This document shows, piece after piece, positions 18,118 to 26,578 of a DNA stretch of 64,000 nucleotides. Within the stretch, counting starts at the first letter, position 1; each line of letters starts with the position of its first letter. The stretch lies in NCBI RefSeq assembly GCF_010093305.1, contig NZ_PDWS01000011.1:62001-126000 (forward strand), given 5' to 3'. The position numbers and the translations under genes are program-made. The notes under the pieces were generated by a model, which worked only from the letters and a program-made list of their open reading frames with translations, searched no databases and was not told the origin of the DNA. Source of the stretch: Pseudoxanthomonas sacheonensis. Lineage in GTDB: Bacteria; Pseudomonadota; Gammaproteobacteria; Xanthomonadales; Xanthomonadaceae.

Positions 18118-18202
18118 TCGCGGAAGCCGGTTCGGGACAGTCCGCCATTGTATTCGGCCCCCCTGCGGCGCCGTAACCCCTAAGTTTGCCGACCAGAAAC
18201 GG

Positions 18203-18224
18203 AAAAGCCGGCGAAATCGCCGGC
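18203..18224 (-). terminator. Rho-independent terminator after the glycine-zipper gene
   Basis: On the minus strand the perfect hairpin GCCGGCGATTTCGCCGGC is followed directly by TTTT. It lies about 30 nt past the stop of the gene ending at 18254 and upstream of gcdH. Confidence 0.8.
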
Positions 18225-18253
18225 CTTCCTGGTTGATACGACGAAGCAGCGGC

Positions 18254-19072
18254 TCAACCCTTGCCGTCGTCCGCCACGGATGCGGTCTGGATAACGACCT
18301 GGCCATCGATGACCGGCAGGCGGTCGCCCGGCTTCTCATCCATGCGGATGGTCTTTTCCTGGCCATCGAAGCGGTAGGTCACGTCGTAGCCCACCACCTT
18401 GTCGGTATCGCCCATGGCGATGCGGGTGCCGGGCTTGCTGCCCATGCGCATGGTGCCGGTAGTGCCGTCGGCATTGCGGTAGGTCACGTTGTAGCCGGTC
18501 ACGCGCGAGGACTCGGAGCTGGTGTTTTCGGTATGGCACTGGCGCTCGGTCCGGCTGACTACCCGGCCACCCACATGGTTCCTGTCTACCTTGTTGCCGA
18601 TTACGCCGCCAACGACAGCGCCCGCCGCGGTCGCGGCCTTCTTGCCGTTGCCGCCGCCCACCTGGTTGCCCAGCAGGCCGCCGATCACCGCGCCCGCGAC
18701 CGTGCCGCCGGCGTTGCCGTCGCGTTCGGGCAGGCGTTCCTGCACCACCACGTCTTCGCATACTTCGCGCGGGGTATTGGTGGTGGTGGTTTCCCGCACC
18801 GGTTCGCTGCCGATCACGGTGGCGTAGATCTTGTTCTTGTTGGTGATCGGGTCGACTTTCACCACTTCCGCATATTGCAAGGTGTTGGGCTCGATCTGGT
18901 TATCGAGCGGCGCCTGGTCCAATGCGGTATCGGCGGCGGCCACCGGCTCGCCGGTAGTGGCGTTGACGAACTCGTCGGGCTTTTCCCGATTGTTCATGTA
19001 AGCCGCCGTGGCGATGCCTCCGAAAAGCAGAGCGCCCGTGGCGATCAGGATCGTGGTGGTATTGCTCTTCAT
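18254..19072 (-). CDS. Glycine-zipper 2TM domain envelope protein
   Basis: A 272-residue protein with an N-terminal membrane segment (TTTILIATGALLFGGIATAAY), a linker, and a glycine-zipper pair (AGGTVAGAVIGGLLGNQVGG and AAGAVVGGVIGNKVDRN, about residues 120-165). The C-terminal half carries two related YxVTYR repeats (GYNVTYRNADGTTGTMRMGS and GYDVTYRFDGQEKTIRMDEK). Proteins with this zipper are related to SlyB/17-kDa antigens of the cell envelope. No function is assigned. It is a single gene with its own terminator. Confidence 0.85.
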   Translation of the reverse strand: MKSNTTTILIATGALLFGGIATAAYMNNREKPDEFVNATTGEPVAAADTALDQAPLDNQIEPNTLQYAEVVKVDPITNKNKIYATVIGSEPVRETTTTNTPREVCEDVVVQERLPERDGNAGGTVAGAVIGGLLGNQVGGGNGKKAATAAGAVVGGVIGNKVDRNHVGGRVVSRTERQCHTENTSSESSRVTGYNVTYRNADGTTGTMRMGSKPGTRIAMGDTDKVVGYDVTYRFDGQEKTIRMDEKPGDRLPVIDGQVVIQTASVADDGKG

Positions 19073-19241
19073 GCCAACCTCCGTGCGGGCGGCTCCCGCG
19101 TTATCGATAAGTCAATTGCAGCACGACATAGCTGAACAACAACCGGTTTCGCCCCCTCCAAACCGCCCGCAATATGAACCGGCGCGCGGACCATGGCTCG
19201 TGGTAGCGTGTCCTCCGTCACATCACTTGCGAATCAGGCAA

Positions 19242-19463
19242 ATGGCCACTCCCCTCTTGTTGCCCCTGCTGAACTGGGCCAGAAAACTGCGTTACCCGAC
19301 CCTGTTCAAGATTACCGCTGCGCTGTTCGCGATCACGCTGTTCATCCCCGATCCGATACCGTTGGTCGACGAGATCCTGCTGGGCCTGGGCACCCTGTTG
19401 CTGGCCAACTGGAAAAACCGGAAAAATCCCACGGTCATAGATTCGGACGGCGCGCAAAGATAG
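19242..19463 (+). CDS. Small membrane protein, DUF6116-like
   Basis: A 73-residue protein with one clear hydrophobic stretch pair (LFKITAALFAITLFIP and VDEILLGLGTLLLANW) and a basic tail (KNRKNPTVI). The sequence resembles a family of small xanthomonad membrane proteins that I recall as DUF6116. The ATG at 19242 is preceded by a weak Shine-Dalgarno. It ends 9 nt before the TatD gene and is probably cotranscribed with it. Function unknown. Confidence 0.75.
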   Translation: MATPLLLPLLNWARKLRYPTLFKITAALFAITLFIPDPIPLVDEILLGLGTLLLANWKNRKNPTVIDSDGAQR

Positions 19464-19472
19464 GCGTCAAGC

Positions 19473-20243
19473 ATGCTGGTAGACAGCCATTGCCACCTGG
19501 ACGCGCCGGAGTTCGATGCCGACCGTGAAGCGGTAATCCATCGCGCCCGCGCCGCCGGCGTGATGCAACAGGTGATTCCGGCGGTCGATGCCGAGCATTG
19601 GCCGCAGCTGCGCGATATCTGCCGAATGCATCCCGGATTGTTTCCTGCCTACGGCCTCCATCCGATGTTCCTGGATTCGCACAGGCCCGAACACTTGCAG
19701 CAACTGGGGGACTGGATCGCACGCGAGCGGCCGGTCGCGGTGGGCGAATGCGGGTTGGATTTCTTCGTCGAGAACCTGGATGCGAGCGGACAGCAATTGT
19801 ATTTCGACGGGCAACTGGCGCTGGCCCGCGAATTCGACTTGCCCGTGATCGTGCATGCGCGGCGCGCGGTGGATGCGGTCATCGCATCGTTCAAACGCAT
19901 CGGCAAGTTGCGAGGCGTTGTGCACAGCTTCTCCGGCAGCCCGGAGCAGGCGAGGCAGCTATGGCAGCTGGGTTTCATGGTCGGCATCGGCGGCCCGGCA
20001 ACCTATGCGCGCGCTAATCGCCTGCGCGGACTGGTGGCGGAAATGCCGCTGGAGCATCTGCTGCTGGAGACCGATGCGCCGGACCAACCCGATGCGGAAA
20101 TCCGCGGACAGCGCAATGAACCGGCGCGGCTTTCCTTCGTCTGCGAAACCATTGCGCAACTGCGCGGCGAGGATGCCGCAACAATCGCCGCGGCTACCGC
20201 AGCAAATGCCCGCCGCCTCTTCAATCTGCCCAGCGCGCCGTAA
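19473..20243 (+). CDS. TatD family metal-dependent hydrolase (DNase)
   Basis: A 256-residue TIM-barrel amidohydrolase-like enzyme. Metal ligands are visible in the N-terminal DSHCHLD, the central GECGLDFF, VIVHARRA, GVVHSFSGSPEQA, and the C-terminal LETDAPDQP. TatD proteins are Mg-dependent 3'-5' exonucleases involved in DNA repair and D-aminoacyl-tRNA or general nucleic acid processing. Which paralogue this is (TatD, YcfH or YjjV type) cannot be decided here. Confidence 0.93.
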   Translation: MLVDSHCHLDAPEFDADREAVIHRARAAGVMQQVIPAVDAEHWPQLRDICRMHPGLFPAYGLHPMFLDSHRPEHLQQLGDWIARERPVAVGECGLDFFVENLDASGQQLYFDGQLALAREFDLPVIVHARRAVDAVIASFKRIGKLRGVVHSFSGSPEQARQLWQLGFMVGIGGPATYARANRLRGLVAEMPLEHLLLETDAPDQPDAEIRGQRNEPARLSFVCETIAQLRGEDAATIAAATAANARRLFNLPSAP

Positions 20244-20276
20244 GACATCATGGATACCGCGGGAGCGGCAGGAGCC

Positions 20277-20341
20277 GTAGGAGCGACGTGAGTCGCGATA
20301 GAGCCTCGGTAACCATCCATCGCGACTCACGTCGCTCCTAC
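20277..20341. repeat. REP-like palindrome, family B (copy 1), overlapping the tcdA stop
   Basis: Arms GTAGGAGCGACGTGAGTCGC and its complement enclose a loop of about 25 nt. The right foot CTAC (20338-20341) overlaps the tcdA stop: read on the minus strand, GTAG provides TAG. Other copies are at 35513 and 52315, with a half copy at 59699. Confidence 0.88.
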
Positions 20342-21129
20342 GGCCCCGGTTTTTTCAGCAGCTCCAACGCCTTGGCGACCATGGCGAACGCGAACGCGCC
20401 GGTGATGTGCGTGGCGGCGCCCAGGCCAGCGCCGCAATCCAGCTTGAGCGCCGCATCGGGACCGAGTTGCGGACGCACGCCGCAGACGCTGCCGTCGGCC
20501 TGCGGGTACTTCACGTTTTCCAGCGAATAAACGGCCTGCACGCCGAAGTATCGATCGGGGTTCTTCGGAAAATTGAATTCGCTGCGCAGTTTCTTGCGGA
20601 TAAGCGCCAGCAATGCGTCGTGTTCGGTACGGGACAGATCGCGCAGGCGTATCTGGGTGGGGTCGGTCCGTCCGCCGGCGGAGCCCGAAACAACGATGGG
20701 CAACTTGCGGCGGCGGCACCAGGCGATCATTTCGACCTTGGTGCGGAAGCTGTCGCAGGCATCCAGCACCAGGTCGAAATTGCGGTCCAGGAGTTCTTCC
20801 AGATTGGAGGCGGTCAGGAACGATGGCACCACTTCCACTTCGATCAGCGGATTGATCGCCCGGCAGCGCTCGGCCATGGCTTCGGATTTGTTGCGTCCGT
20901 ACTGGCCCTCCAGCGCGGGCAACTGCCGGTTGGTGTTGGACACGCAGATATCGTCGGCATCGATCAGTGTGAGATGACCCACGCCGCTGCGGGCCAGCGC
21001 CTCCACCACCCAGGAACCCACACCTCCCATGCCGACCACGGCCACGCGGCTGCCGGCGTATTTTTCCACCGTGCCCTGGCCGTACAGCCGATCGATGCCG
21101 GCGAAGCGTTCGCGCAATTCGTTCTTCAT
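20338..21129 (-). CDS. tcdA: tRNA threonylcarbamoyladenosine dehydratase TcdA
   Basis: A 263-residue E1-like ATP-dependent enzyme that cyclises t6A to ct6A at tRNA position 37. The nucleotide-binding motif VVGMGGVGSWVVEALARSG and the following LTLIDADDICVSNTNRQLPA match the family, as do DACDSFRTKVEMIAWCRR and GSAGGRTDPTQIRLRDLSRT. The stop codon TAG (20338-20340) is contributed by the foot of a REP element, after ...LKKPGP, so the C-terminus may have been changed by the repeat. Confidence 0.94.
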   Translation of the reverse strand: MKNELRERFAGIDRLYGQGTVEKYAGSRVAVVGMGGVGSWVVEALARSGVGHLTLIDADDICVSNTNRQLPALEGQYGRNKSEAMAERCRAINPLIEVEVVPSFLTASNLEELLDRNFDLVLDACDSFRTKVEMIAWCRRRKLPIVVSGSAGGRTDPTQIRLRDLSRTEHDALLALIRKKLRSEFNFPKNPDRYFGVQAVYSLENVKYPQADGSVCGVRPQLGPDAALKLDCGAGLGAATHITGAFAFAMVAKALELLKKPGP

Positions 21130-21206
21130 CTCACTATTGTAGACGTGGCGGAATGCGTGACGCGCGTCGTACTATTCCGGGCATCATCACTCAAGGAGCC
21201 CGCCGC

Positions 21207-21641
21207 ATGGCCAGCCAACCCGCAAAAGCCTCCAACGCATCGCGTTACTTCTTCCTGTTCCTGATCGGCCTGGTGATGGGAGCGGTGCTGACGGTGATGG
21301 CTTTGCGCGCGATCCAGGCCCGGCAGGATCCGTTTCCGGATAGCGTCATGCACGTAATGGACAAGCAGGCCAGCCTGCTGAAGCAGAACGGCGAACAGAG
21401 CCGCTGCGCAGTAACCGATACCCTCCCGCGGCTGCAGTCGCTGCGCGCGATCAGCAACGACCTGGAACTGGCGTTCCCCGACGAAGCCCAGGACCAGCGC
21501 TTCGTCGGCCATGCCAGCCGGCTGCGCGCCACGTTGAATGCGGCCATCGCTGCACCGCCTGCCGATTGTGCGGCGCAAGGCATCGTCACCCAGAAGATCG
21601 GCGAGGACTGCAAGGCCTGCCATCAGGATTTCCGCGGCTGA
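21207..21641 (+). CDS. Membrane-anchored protein with C-terminal CxxCH haem motif
   Basis: A 144-residue protein: a cytoplasmic start (MASQPAKASNAS), one helix (RYFFLFLIGLVMGAVLTVMA), then a periplasmic helical domain ending in CKACHQDFRG. A CxxCH motif at the extreme C-terminus is the arrangement of cytochrome c' type four-helix proteins, so this is probably a membrane-anchored c-type cytochrome that would need the Ccm system. Two further Cys (SRCAVT and ADCAAQ) are present. The start at 21207 follows AAGGAG. Redox role unknown. Confidence 0.75.
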   Translation: MASQPAKASNASRYFFLFLIGLVMGAVLTVMALRAIQARQDPFPDSVMHVMDKQASLLKQNGEQSRCAVTDTLPRLQSLRAISNDLELAFPDEAQDQRFVGHASRLRATLNAAIAAPPADCAAQGIVTQKIGEDCKACHQDFRG

Positions 21642-21785
21642 ACGAAGGCTGGCGGGAATTCGCGGCCCGCTGGCCTACGGGACCGGATTGACGTGCGGTT
21701 CATGCGCCGCGCAACACGATGGCTTCCACAGGCGCCGGGACCGGCGCCGTGTCCCGAAACCTTTGGATGCCTTAAGGAGAACCGC

Positions 21786-22250
21786 ATGAAGATTCGATTG
21801 CTCGCCATGGGTGCGCTGGCCGCCGCGACGCTGGCCGGCTGCGCCACTACTTCCCCCAACTATGGTTACGGCAGCCCCGCTCCGGTTTCCTCGCAGGCGC
21901 GCTGCTACGACTGCGGCATCGTCACCCGTATCGACACGGTGCCTTCGGGCCGCACCGCACCGTCCAAGACCGGCGCCGTGCTCGGCGGCATCGTCGGCGC
22001 GATCGCCGGCCATGAAATCTCCGACAAGACCGGCGGCAGCAAGGGCAACCAGAACATCGCCACCGTGGCGGGCGCCGTCGGCGGCGCCGTCGCCGGCAAC
22101 GCCATCCAGAACCGCGCCACCGGCGACACCTACGATGTGCACGTGCGCATGGACGACGGCCGCACGGTCGTCATCAACCAGCGCGATCTGGGCGGCGTTC
22201 GTGAAAACACCTACGTGCGCGTAGTCAATGGCCGCGTGGTGATCCGCTAA
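21786..22250 (+). CDS. Glycine-zipper 2TM outer-membrane lipoprotein (SlyB/17-kDa antigen-like)
   Basis: A 154-residue lipoprotein: signal peptide ending in the lipobox LAGC (MKIRLLAMGALAAATLAGCA), a CYDCG motif after it, then a glycine-zipper region (GAVLGGIVGAIAGHEISDKT and GAVGGAVAGNAIQNRATG), and a C-terminal domain (YDVHVRMDDGRTVVINQRDL). Members help maintain envelope integrity. It is preceded by AAGGAGAACCGC and followed by a hairpin terminator. A second glycine-zipper gene lies 3 kb away at 18254. Confidence 0.9.
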   Translation: MKIRLLAMGALAAATLAGCATTSPNYGYGSPAPVSSQARCYDCGIVTRIDTVPSGRTAPSKTGAVLGGIVGAIAGHEISDKTGGSKGNQNIATVAGAVGGAVAGNAIQNRATGDTYDVHVRMDDGRTVVINQRDLGGVRENTYVRVVNGRVVIR

Positions 22251-22280
22251 CCCGGGATTCCAAACCTGCATCGTTGTCGA

Positions 22281-22305
22281 AGAAGGCCCGCCATGCGGGC
22301 CTTCT
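22281..22305. terminator. Hairpin terminator between convergent genes
   Basis: The stem AGAAGGCCCG...CGGGCCTTCT with loop CCATG lies 30 nt after the SlyB-like gene and 4 nt before the stop of the convergent lipoprotein gene, so it may act for both. The poly-U tract is short. Confidence 0.65.
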
Positions 22306-22308
22306 CCG

Positions 22309-22986
22309 TCATGGCAGCGGCAGTTCGCCGCGATGCGCGCAACCGGTAAGCCGCACATCGCCCAACTCGATCCTGGCCTGCCACGCCGACGCGGCATCGG
22401 CCATGCCGTCCGCGCAGTAACCCGGCGTCAATTCCACTCGCGCCTTGGGGGAGGCGGACGCCCACGCGTAGCCGCTGCCGGTCTTTTCCGCCGCAGCCAC
22501 CGCCTGCAACGGCGCGCTGTCTGGACGCTCGAGCAGCCAGCCGGTCGGCGAGAGTCGCAGGGACCAGAACGGCTCGGTTCCGCTGGCGACGAATTGCGCC
22601 GCTTCCGGCGCGGAATCGCAACGCGGACCTTCGGTGTACGCACGTTCGATCGCAACGACTTCCAGCTTGCCTTCTTTCTCTCTGACCCAGGCATCCAGAA
22701 AGAATTCCAGCTTGCCTCCCGATTCCAGAAAGCGGTCCAGGAAAATCCGGGACTGCGAAGAAAGCGTGAGAATGCGCTGTTGGCCACTGCCGCACGGCGT
22801 GAATCCATAACCATCCTTGCCGACCAAGGCTTCTCCGCGGATACGCTGCGTTTCCGGAGCGGCAGGTTCGCCGGACCGATCTGTATTCTCCGTCGCGGAA
22901 CCTGCTTCACGCGCCGCGCAACCGGTCAGAGCCAACGCCAGCAAGACCAGGACCATCCGGGTTTTCCGATGCTTGCGCGAAATCAT
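22309..22986 (-). CDS. Putative lipoprotein, COG3650-like
   Basis: A 225-residue lipoprotein: MISRKHRKTRMVLVLLALAL followed by the lipobox LTGC, a low-complexity linker, then a domain with ASGTEPFWSLRLSPTGWLLE. The GxEPFWS pattern is typical of an uncharacterised periplasmic/lipoprotein family (COG3650). The start at 22986 was chosen for the signal peptide; an upstream in-frame ATG would add non-signal residues. Function unknown. Confidence 0.7.
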   Translation of the reverse strand: MISRKHRKTRMVLVLLALALTGCAAREAGSATENTDRSGEPAAPETQRIRGEALVGKDGYGFTPCGSGQQRILTLSSQSRIFLDRFLESGGKLEFFLDAWVREKEGKLEVVAIERAYTEGPRCDSAPEAAQFVASGTEPFWSLRLSPTGWLLERPDSAPLQAVAAAEKTGSGYAWASASPKARVELTPGYCADGMADAASAWQARIELGDVRLTGCAHRGELPLP

Positions 22987-23138
22987 ATGAATTCCCTCCA
23001 CTGGACCGGGCTTGTCCGGCAGATCATATCCCGGGCGATCCGTGTTGCACGGCATCACTACAACGATCATTTTTCGCAGTATCTTCCTTTGTCCGCAGCA
23101 CGGACGGTGTTATTCCCATTACATAAAAGGACTGACAG

Positions 23139-24245
23139 ATGAACAAGGCACTTGGTCGTACGCTCGCCACCAGCACGGTGCTCGCCACCGCGATCGCAAT
23201 CGCTGTAGCCGTAGCCGCTCCACGAAATGCTCCGTTCAATCCATTGCAGGTCCGCATTGCGGCCGTGAACGCTCAAGCCGGCGACCTGCTTGGCGCTGTG
23301 GAAATCGTGATCACCAACACCAGCAACAAGGTGGTCCGCGTGCCCAAGTGGCAGCTACCGTCCGATTTCCCGGAAACCAGCCTCTTCCGCATTACCCAGG
23401 ACGGAAAGCCCGTCGCTTACGAAGGCGCCCAGGTCAAGCGCGGCCTGCCGAAGGCCGAAGATTTCGCGATCCTGCGCCCGCAGCAAAGCCTGCGCACCGT
23501 GGTGGATCTTTCGTCCTCCTACGATCTTTCCAAGAGCGGAAACTACGAAGTCACTCTGGCATCGCCTTTGCAATACGCGTCGCTTTCCGACGGCAGCATG
23601 CTGCGCAGCGAACGCGGCACACCGATGGTGATGCGCAGCCAGCCGCTGAAGCTGTGGGTGGATGGCAGCGACGTGCTGGGGGCGGAAAAGGCAGCCAAGG
23701 GCAAACCTGGCAGCGGCGGCACCGTGGTGAACGGGGTGAGCTATGTGGGCTGCTCAACCACGCAGATCAGCACCGCGGGCAACGCGATCATCGCCGCGCG
23801 CAACTATTCCGAGAACGCCAAGAACTATCTGGCATCCGGCGCCACCGGCCCGCGATATGGCACCTGGTTCGGTGCCTACACCAGCAGCCGCTACAGTACG
23901 GTCCGCGGCAATTTCACCGCCATCGATACCGCGCTCGACCAGAATGCGGGCCAGATCAAGATCAACTGCGGATGCAACCAGAGCTATTACGCCTACGTGT
24001 ACCCAACCCGCCCCTACGAAATCTTCGTCTGCCGCGCTTTCTGGAACGCGCCGTTGACCGGCACCGATTCCAAGGCCGGCACCCTGATCCATGAAACCAG
24101 CCACTTCAATGCCGTGGCCGGCACGGACGATATCGTTTACGGTCAGAGCGGCGCCAAGAGCCTGGCATTGAGCGATCCGGCCAGCGCTATCCAGAATGCG
24201 GACAGCCACGAATACTTCGCGGAAAACACGCCACAGCAGAACTGA
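23139..24245 (+). CDS. Secreted M35-type metalloendopeptidase (deuterolysin/peptidyl-Lys protease-like)
   Basis: A 368-residue secreted protease. A signal peptide (MNKALGRTLATSTVLATAIA...AVA) is followed by a roughly 175-residue prodomain-like region and a C-terminal catalytic domain from about GVSYVGCSTTQ. The zinc motif is HETSH at residues 318-322, followed by GTDDIVYG, whose Asp at 330 is the third ligand expected of aspzincins. The active region also holds CGCN and CRAF cysteines that could form disulfides. M35 enzymes include lysine-specific endopeptidases. The Shine-Dalgarno AAAGGA is well placed. It probably degrades external protein for nutrition or predation. Confidence 0.85.
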   Translation: MNKALGRTLATSTVLATAIAIAVAVAAPRNAPFNPLQVRIAAVNAQAGDLLGAVEIVITNTSNKVVRVPKWQLPSDFPETSLFRITQDGKPVAYEGAQVKRGLPKAEDFAILRPQQSLRTVVDLSSSYDLSKSGNYEVTLASPLQYASLSDGSMLRSERGTPMVMRSQPLKLWVDGSDVLGAEKAAKGKPGSGGTVVNGVSYVGCSTTQISTAGNAIIAARNYSENAKNYLASGATGPRYGTWFGAYTSSRYSTVRGNFTAIDTALDQNAGQIKINCGCNQSYYAYVYPTRPYEIFVCRAFWNAPLTGTDSKAGTLIHETSHFNAVAGTDDIVYGQSGAKSLALSDPASAIQNADSHEYFAENTPQQN

Positions 24246-24254
24246 TCCGACCAA

Positions 24255-24288
24255 GAAAAAAGCCCGGCGCAATGCCGGGCTTTTTTTG
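24255..24288. terminator. Bidirectional rho-independent terminator
   Basis: The hairpin AGCCCGGCGCAATGCCGGGCT is flanked by a run of A on the left and TTTTTTT on the right, so it can end the M35 transcript on the plus strand and the cold-shock gene transcript on the minus strand. Confidence 0.9.
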
Positions 24289-24322
24289 TTTCGCTTCTAT
24301 GTCGAAGACGCGGCTCGTGCGC

Positions 24323-24532
24323 TCAGAGCGCTTCGACTGCATCGGCTTGCAGGCCTTTCTGCCCCTGGACGACGGTGAAGCTGACCTTCTGTCCTTCCTT
24401 GAGGCTCTTGAAGCCCTGGCTCTGGATGGCGCGGAAGTGCACGAACACATCCTCGCCATTTTCGCGGCTGATGAAGCCGAAGCCCTTGGCGTCGTTGAAC
24501 CATTTGACGGTACCGTTTTCGCGATCTGCCAT
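24323..24532 (-). CDS. Cold-shock protein (CspA family)
   Basis: A 69-residue OB-fold protein that binds single-stranded RNA/DNA. The RNP1 motif is KGFGFI and RNP2 is DVFVHF, both intact; the start [20 protein letters not shown] is typical. The start at 24532 follows AGGGAG at suitable distance; the open frame continues upstream through the 5' leader. The AT-rich 230-nt gap to the divergent gene at 24763 probably carries both promoters and a long csp leader, as known for csp genes. Whether it is cold-inducible cannot be told. Confidence 0.95.
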   Translation of the reverse strand: MADRENGTVKWFNDAKGFGFISRENGEDVFVHFRAIQSQGFKSLKEGQKVSFTVVQGQKGLQADAVEAL

Positions 24533-24762
24533 TTCTGCTAACTCCCTGGAACGGTTGGTGGATACGCCGTTGCTCCGGCGGCTGGTTGCAAGGAGGAAGC
24601 GTGTAACGTTGTAGCGGAACATGGTTCGACCGCATCAGGCCACAATGCACGGTGACCTTGGCAAGCGCAGCGGCTGAACAGTAACCCGCTATTTCTGAAA
24701 ATGCAATAATTCTGACTGTTATCACAATCAATATAAGTTACTGATTTAATTAGGGGAAATTC

Positions 24763-25248
24763 TTGGAGTTACAGTCGTTGTACTACGCGTTGGCGGTGAT
24801 CCTGGTTTTGGTGGGCATCGCCGGGGTCATCCTGCCGGCCCTGCCCGGCCTGCCGCTGGTGTTCGCGGGCATGCTGCTGGCGGCCTGGGCGGGCGGCTTC
24901 CAGCAGATCGGCTGGGTCACTCTGGTGATACTGGGGCTGTTGACGCTGCTATCCATAGGCGTGGATTTTTTCGCCACCATGGTTGGCGCCAAACGCGTGG
25001 GCGCCAGCAGGAAAGCGTTGCTTGGTGCAGTGCTGGGCACATTCGCCGGCCTCTTTTTCGGCCCCATTGGCCTGTTCGTCGGCCCCTTCGTGGGTGCGTT
25101 GCTGGGCGAACTGTGGCACGGACGGGAAATCGGCCAGGCCGCCAAAGTCGGCCTGGGGACCTGGCTGGGCATCCTGCTGGGTACAGTGCTGAAGCTGGGT
25201 CTGGCGTTCGCGATGCTGGGCCTGTTCGCATTCGCCTGGTTCGTTTGA
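24763..25248 (+). CDS. DUF456 family membrane protein
   Basis: A 161-residue, almost wholly hydrophobic protein with about five helices and several glycine-rich GxxxG segments (GAVLGTFAGLFFGPIGLFVG). The start motif GIAGVILPALPGLPLVFAGM is diagnostic for DUF456. The start codon is TTG at 24763, preceded by AGGGGA; no ATG fits. Function is unknown. It lies divergently from the cold-shock gene across an AT-rich region. Confidence 0.9.
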   Translation: MELQSLYYALAVILVLVGIAGVILPALPGLPLVFAGMLLAAWAGGFQQIGWVTLVILGLLTLLSIGVDFFATMVGAKRVGASRKALLGAVLGTFAGLFFGPIGLFVGPFVGALLGELWHGREIGQAAKVGLGTWLGILLGTVLKLGLAFAMLGLFAFAWFV

Positions 25249-25356
25249 GCGGGCAGAACCCGTGCACGCGGCATGCCCATGGGTGGCGGCAGCGGCTGCT
25301 ACGAGAGAAACTGATGGAGAAGTGGCTTCCCCCATGGCCGCAAATGTGAGTTCAGG

Positions 25357-26517
25357 ATGACGCACGAAATTTTTCGCCGAACGTTTCTGGTATCGGCCAT
25401 GGCCGTCCCGTTCACCGCAATGGCGCAAGACGAGCCCGAATCCACCGCCGCCACACCGGAAGCCTGCGTGGCGATAGAAGCGGATGCGACCCGGCTGGCC
25501 TGCTACGACCGCGTGCTCGGTCGCCGCGCCGGGGATACGCAGGCCGCCGATGCGGCGGCCGAACTGGCTGCCGAACTGGCCAAGCAGGAGCGCAATGCCA
25601 GCGCACCGGAATCCGACGCGTCGCTGCGCGAACGCGCACGCCACCGCCTGGGTTCGGTGTTCGGCCACGACGACCAGTACGCCGAGGCGCTGGCCAACGC
25701 CGGCAAGGGTTCGCTATTGGACAGCCGCTGGGAATTGGCCAAGGACTCCAAGCTGGGCGTGTTCCAGATGCGCGCCTACAAGCCGGTCTATCTGTTCCCC
25801 GCGTTCTGGACCAGCGACACCAACAAGACGCCCACCTCGCCGAATCCCGACAACACCGTCGCCGAGCCGCAGAACCTGACCAGCGTGGAGGCCAAGTTCC
25901 AGCTCAGCTTCAAGACCAAGTTCGCCGAGAATCTTTTCGGCGACAACGGCGACCTGTGGGGCGCCTATACCCAGAGTTCGCGCTGGCAGGTCTACAACGC
26001 CGAGGAATCGCGGCCGTTCCGCGAGACCAACTACGAACCGGAAGTGATGCTGGTGTTCCGCAACAACTACAGCCTGGGCGGCTGGAAAGGACGCATGACC
26101 GCGATCGGCGTCAATCATCAGTCCAACGGCCGCAGCGATCCGCTGTCGCGCAGCTGGAACCGGGTGATGCTGAACGTGGGGCTGGACCGTGAGAACTGGG
26201 CTTTCGTGGTGCGTCCCTGGTGGCGCATTCCGGACGGCAGCGACGACGACAACCCCGACATCCAGAACTATATCGGCCGCGGCGACGCGATGCTGGTGTA
26301 CAGCAAGAACGGCCATGAGTTTTCGCTGCTGGGCAGGCATTCGCTGCGCGGTGGCGACGACTCGCACGGATCGGTGCAGATGGACTGGGGCTTCCCCATC
26401 GACCGCACCCTGCGCGGACACCTGCAGCTGTTCCATGGCTATGGCGAAAGTCTGATCGACTACAACCACAAGGCTACTTATGTGGGCCTGGGCATTTCGT
26501 TGCTGGAGTGGTTCTGA
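25357..26517 (+). CDS. pldA: Outer-membrane phospholipase A1 (OMPLA)
   Basis: A 386-residue outer-membrane enzyme that hydrolyses misplaced phospholipids. A signal peptide (MTHEIFRRTFLVSAMAVPFT AMA) precedes a roughly 90-residue N-terminal extension with two Cys (EACVAIE and LACYDRVLG). Then comes the beta-barrel, with the catalytic HQSN motif at residues 254-257 (His and Ser, with Asn nearby) in GVNHQSNGRSDPLSRSWNR. The C-terminal strand ends in LGISLLEWF, an aromatic terminus suited to BAM recognition. The extension is longer than in E. coli. Confidence 0.93.
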   Translation: MTHEIFRRTFLVSAMAVPFTAMAQDEPESTAATPEACVAIEADATRLACYDRVLGRRAGDTQAADAAAELAAELAKQERNASAPESDASLRERARHRLGSVFGHDDQYAEALANAGKGSLLDSRWELAKDSKLGVFQMRAYKPVYLFPAFWTSDTNKTPTSPNPDNTVAEPQNLTSVEAKFQLSFKTKFAENLFGDNGDLWGAYTQSSRWQVYNAEESRPFRETNYEPEVMLVFRNNYSLGGWKGRMTAIGVNHQSNGRSDPLSRSWNRVMLNVGLDRENWAFVVRPWWRIPDGSDDDNPDIQNYIGRGDAMLVYSKNGHEFSLLGRHSLRGGDDSHGSVQMDWGFPIDRTLRGHLQLFHGYGESLIDYNHKATYVGLGISLLEWF

Positions 26518-26578
26518 ACCGCTTTGCCGGCGCGCCGATGCAGTACGCGCCGATGTAGTAACAGGCGCCGGCGCCGGA

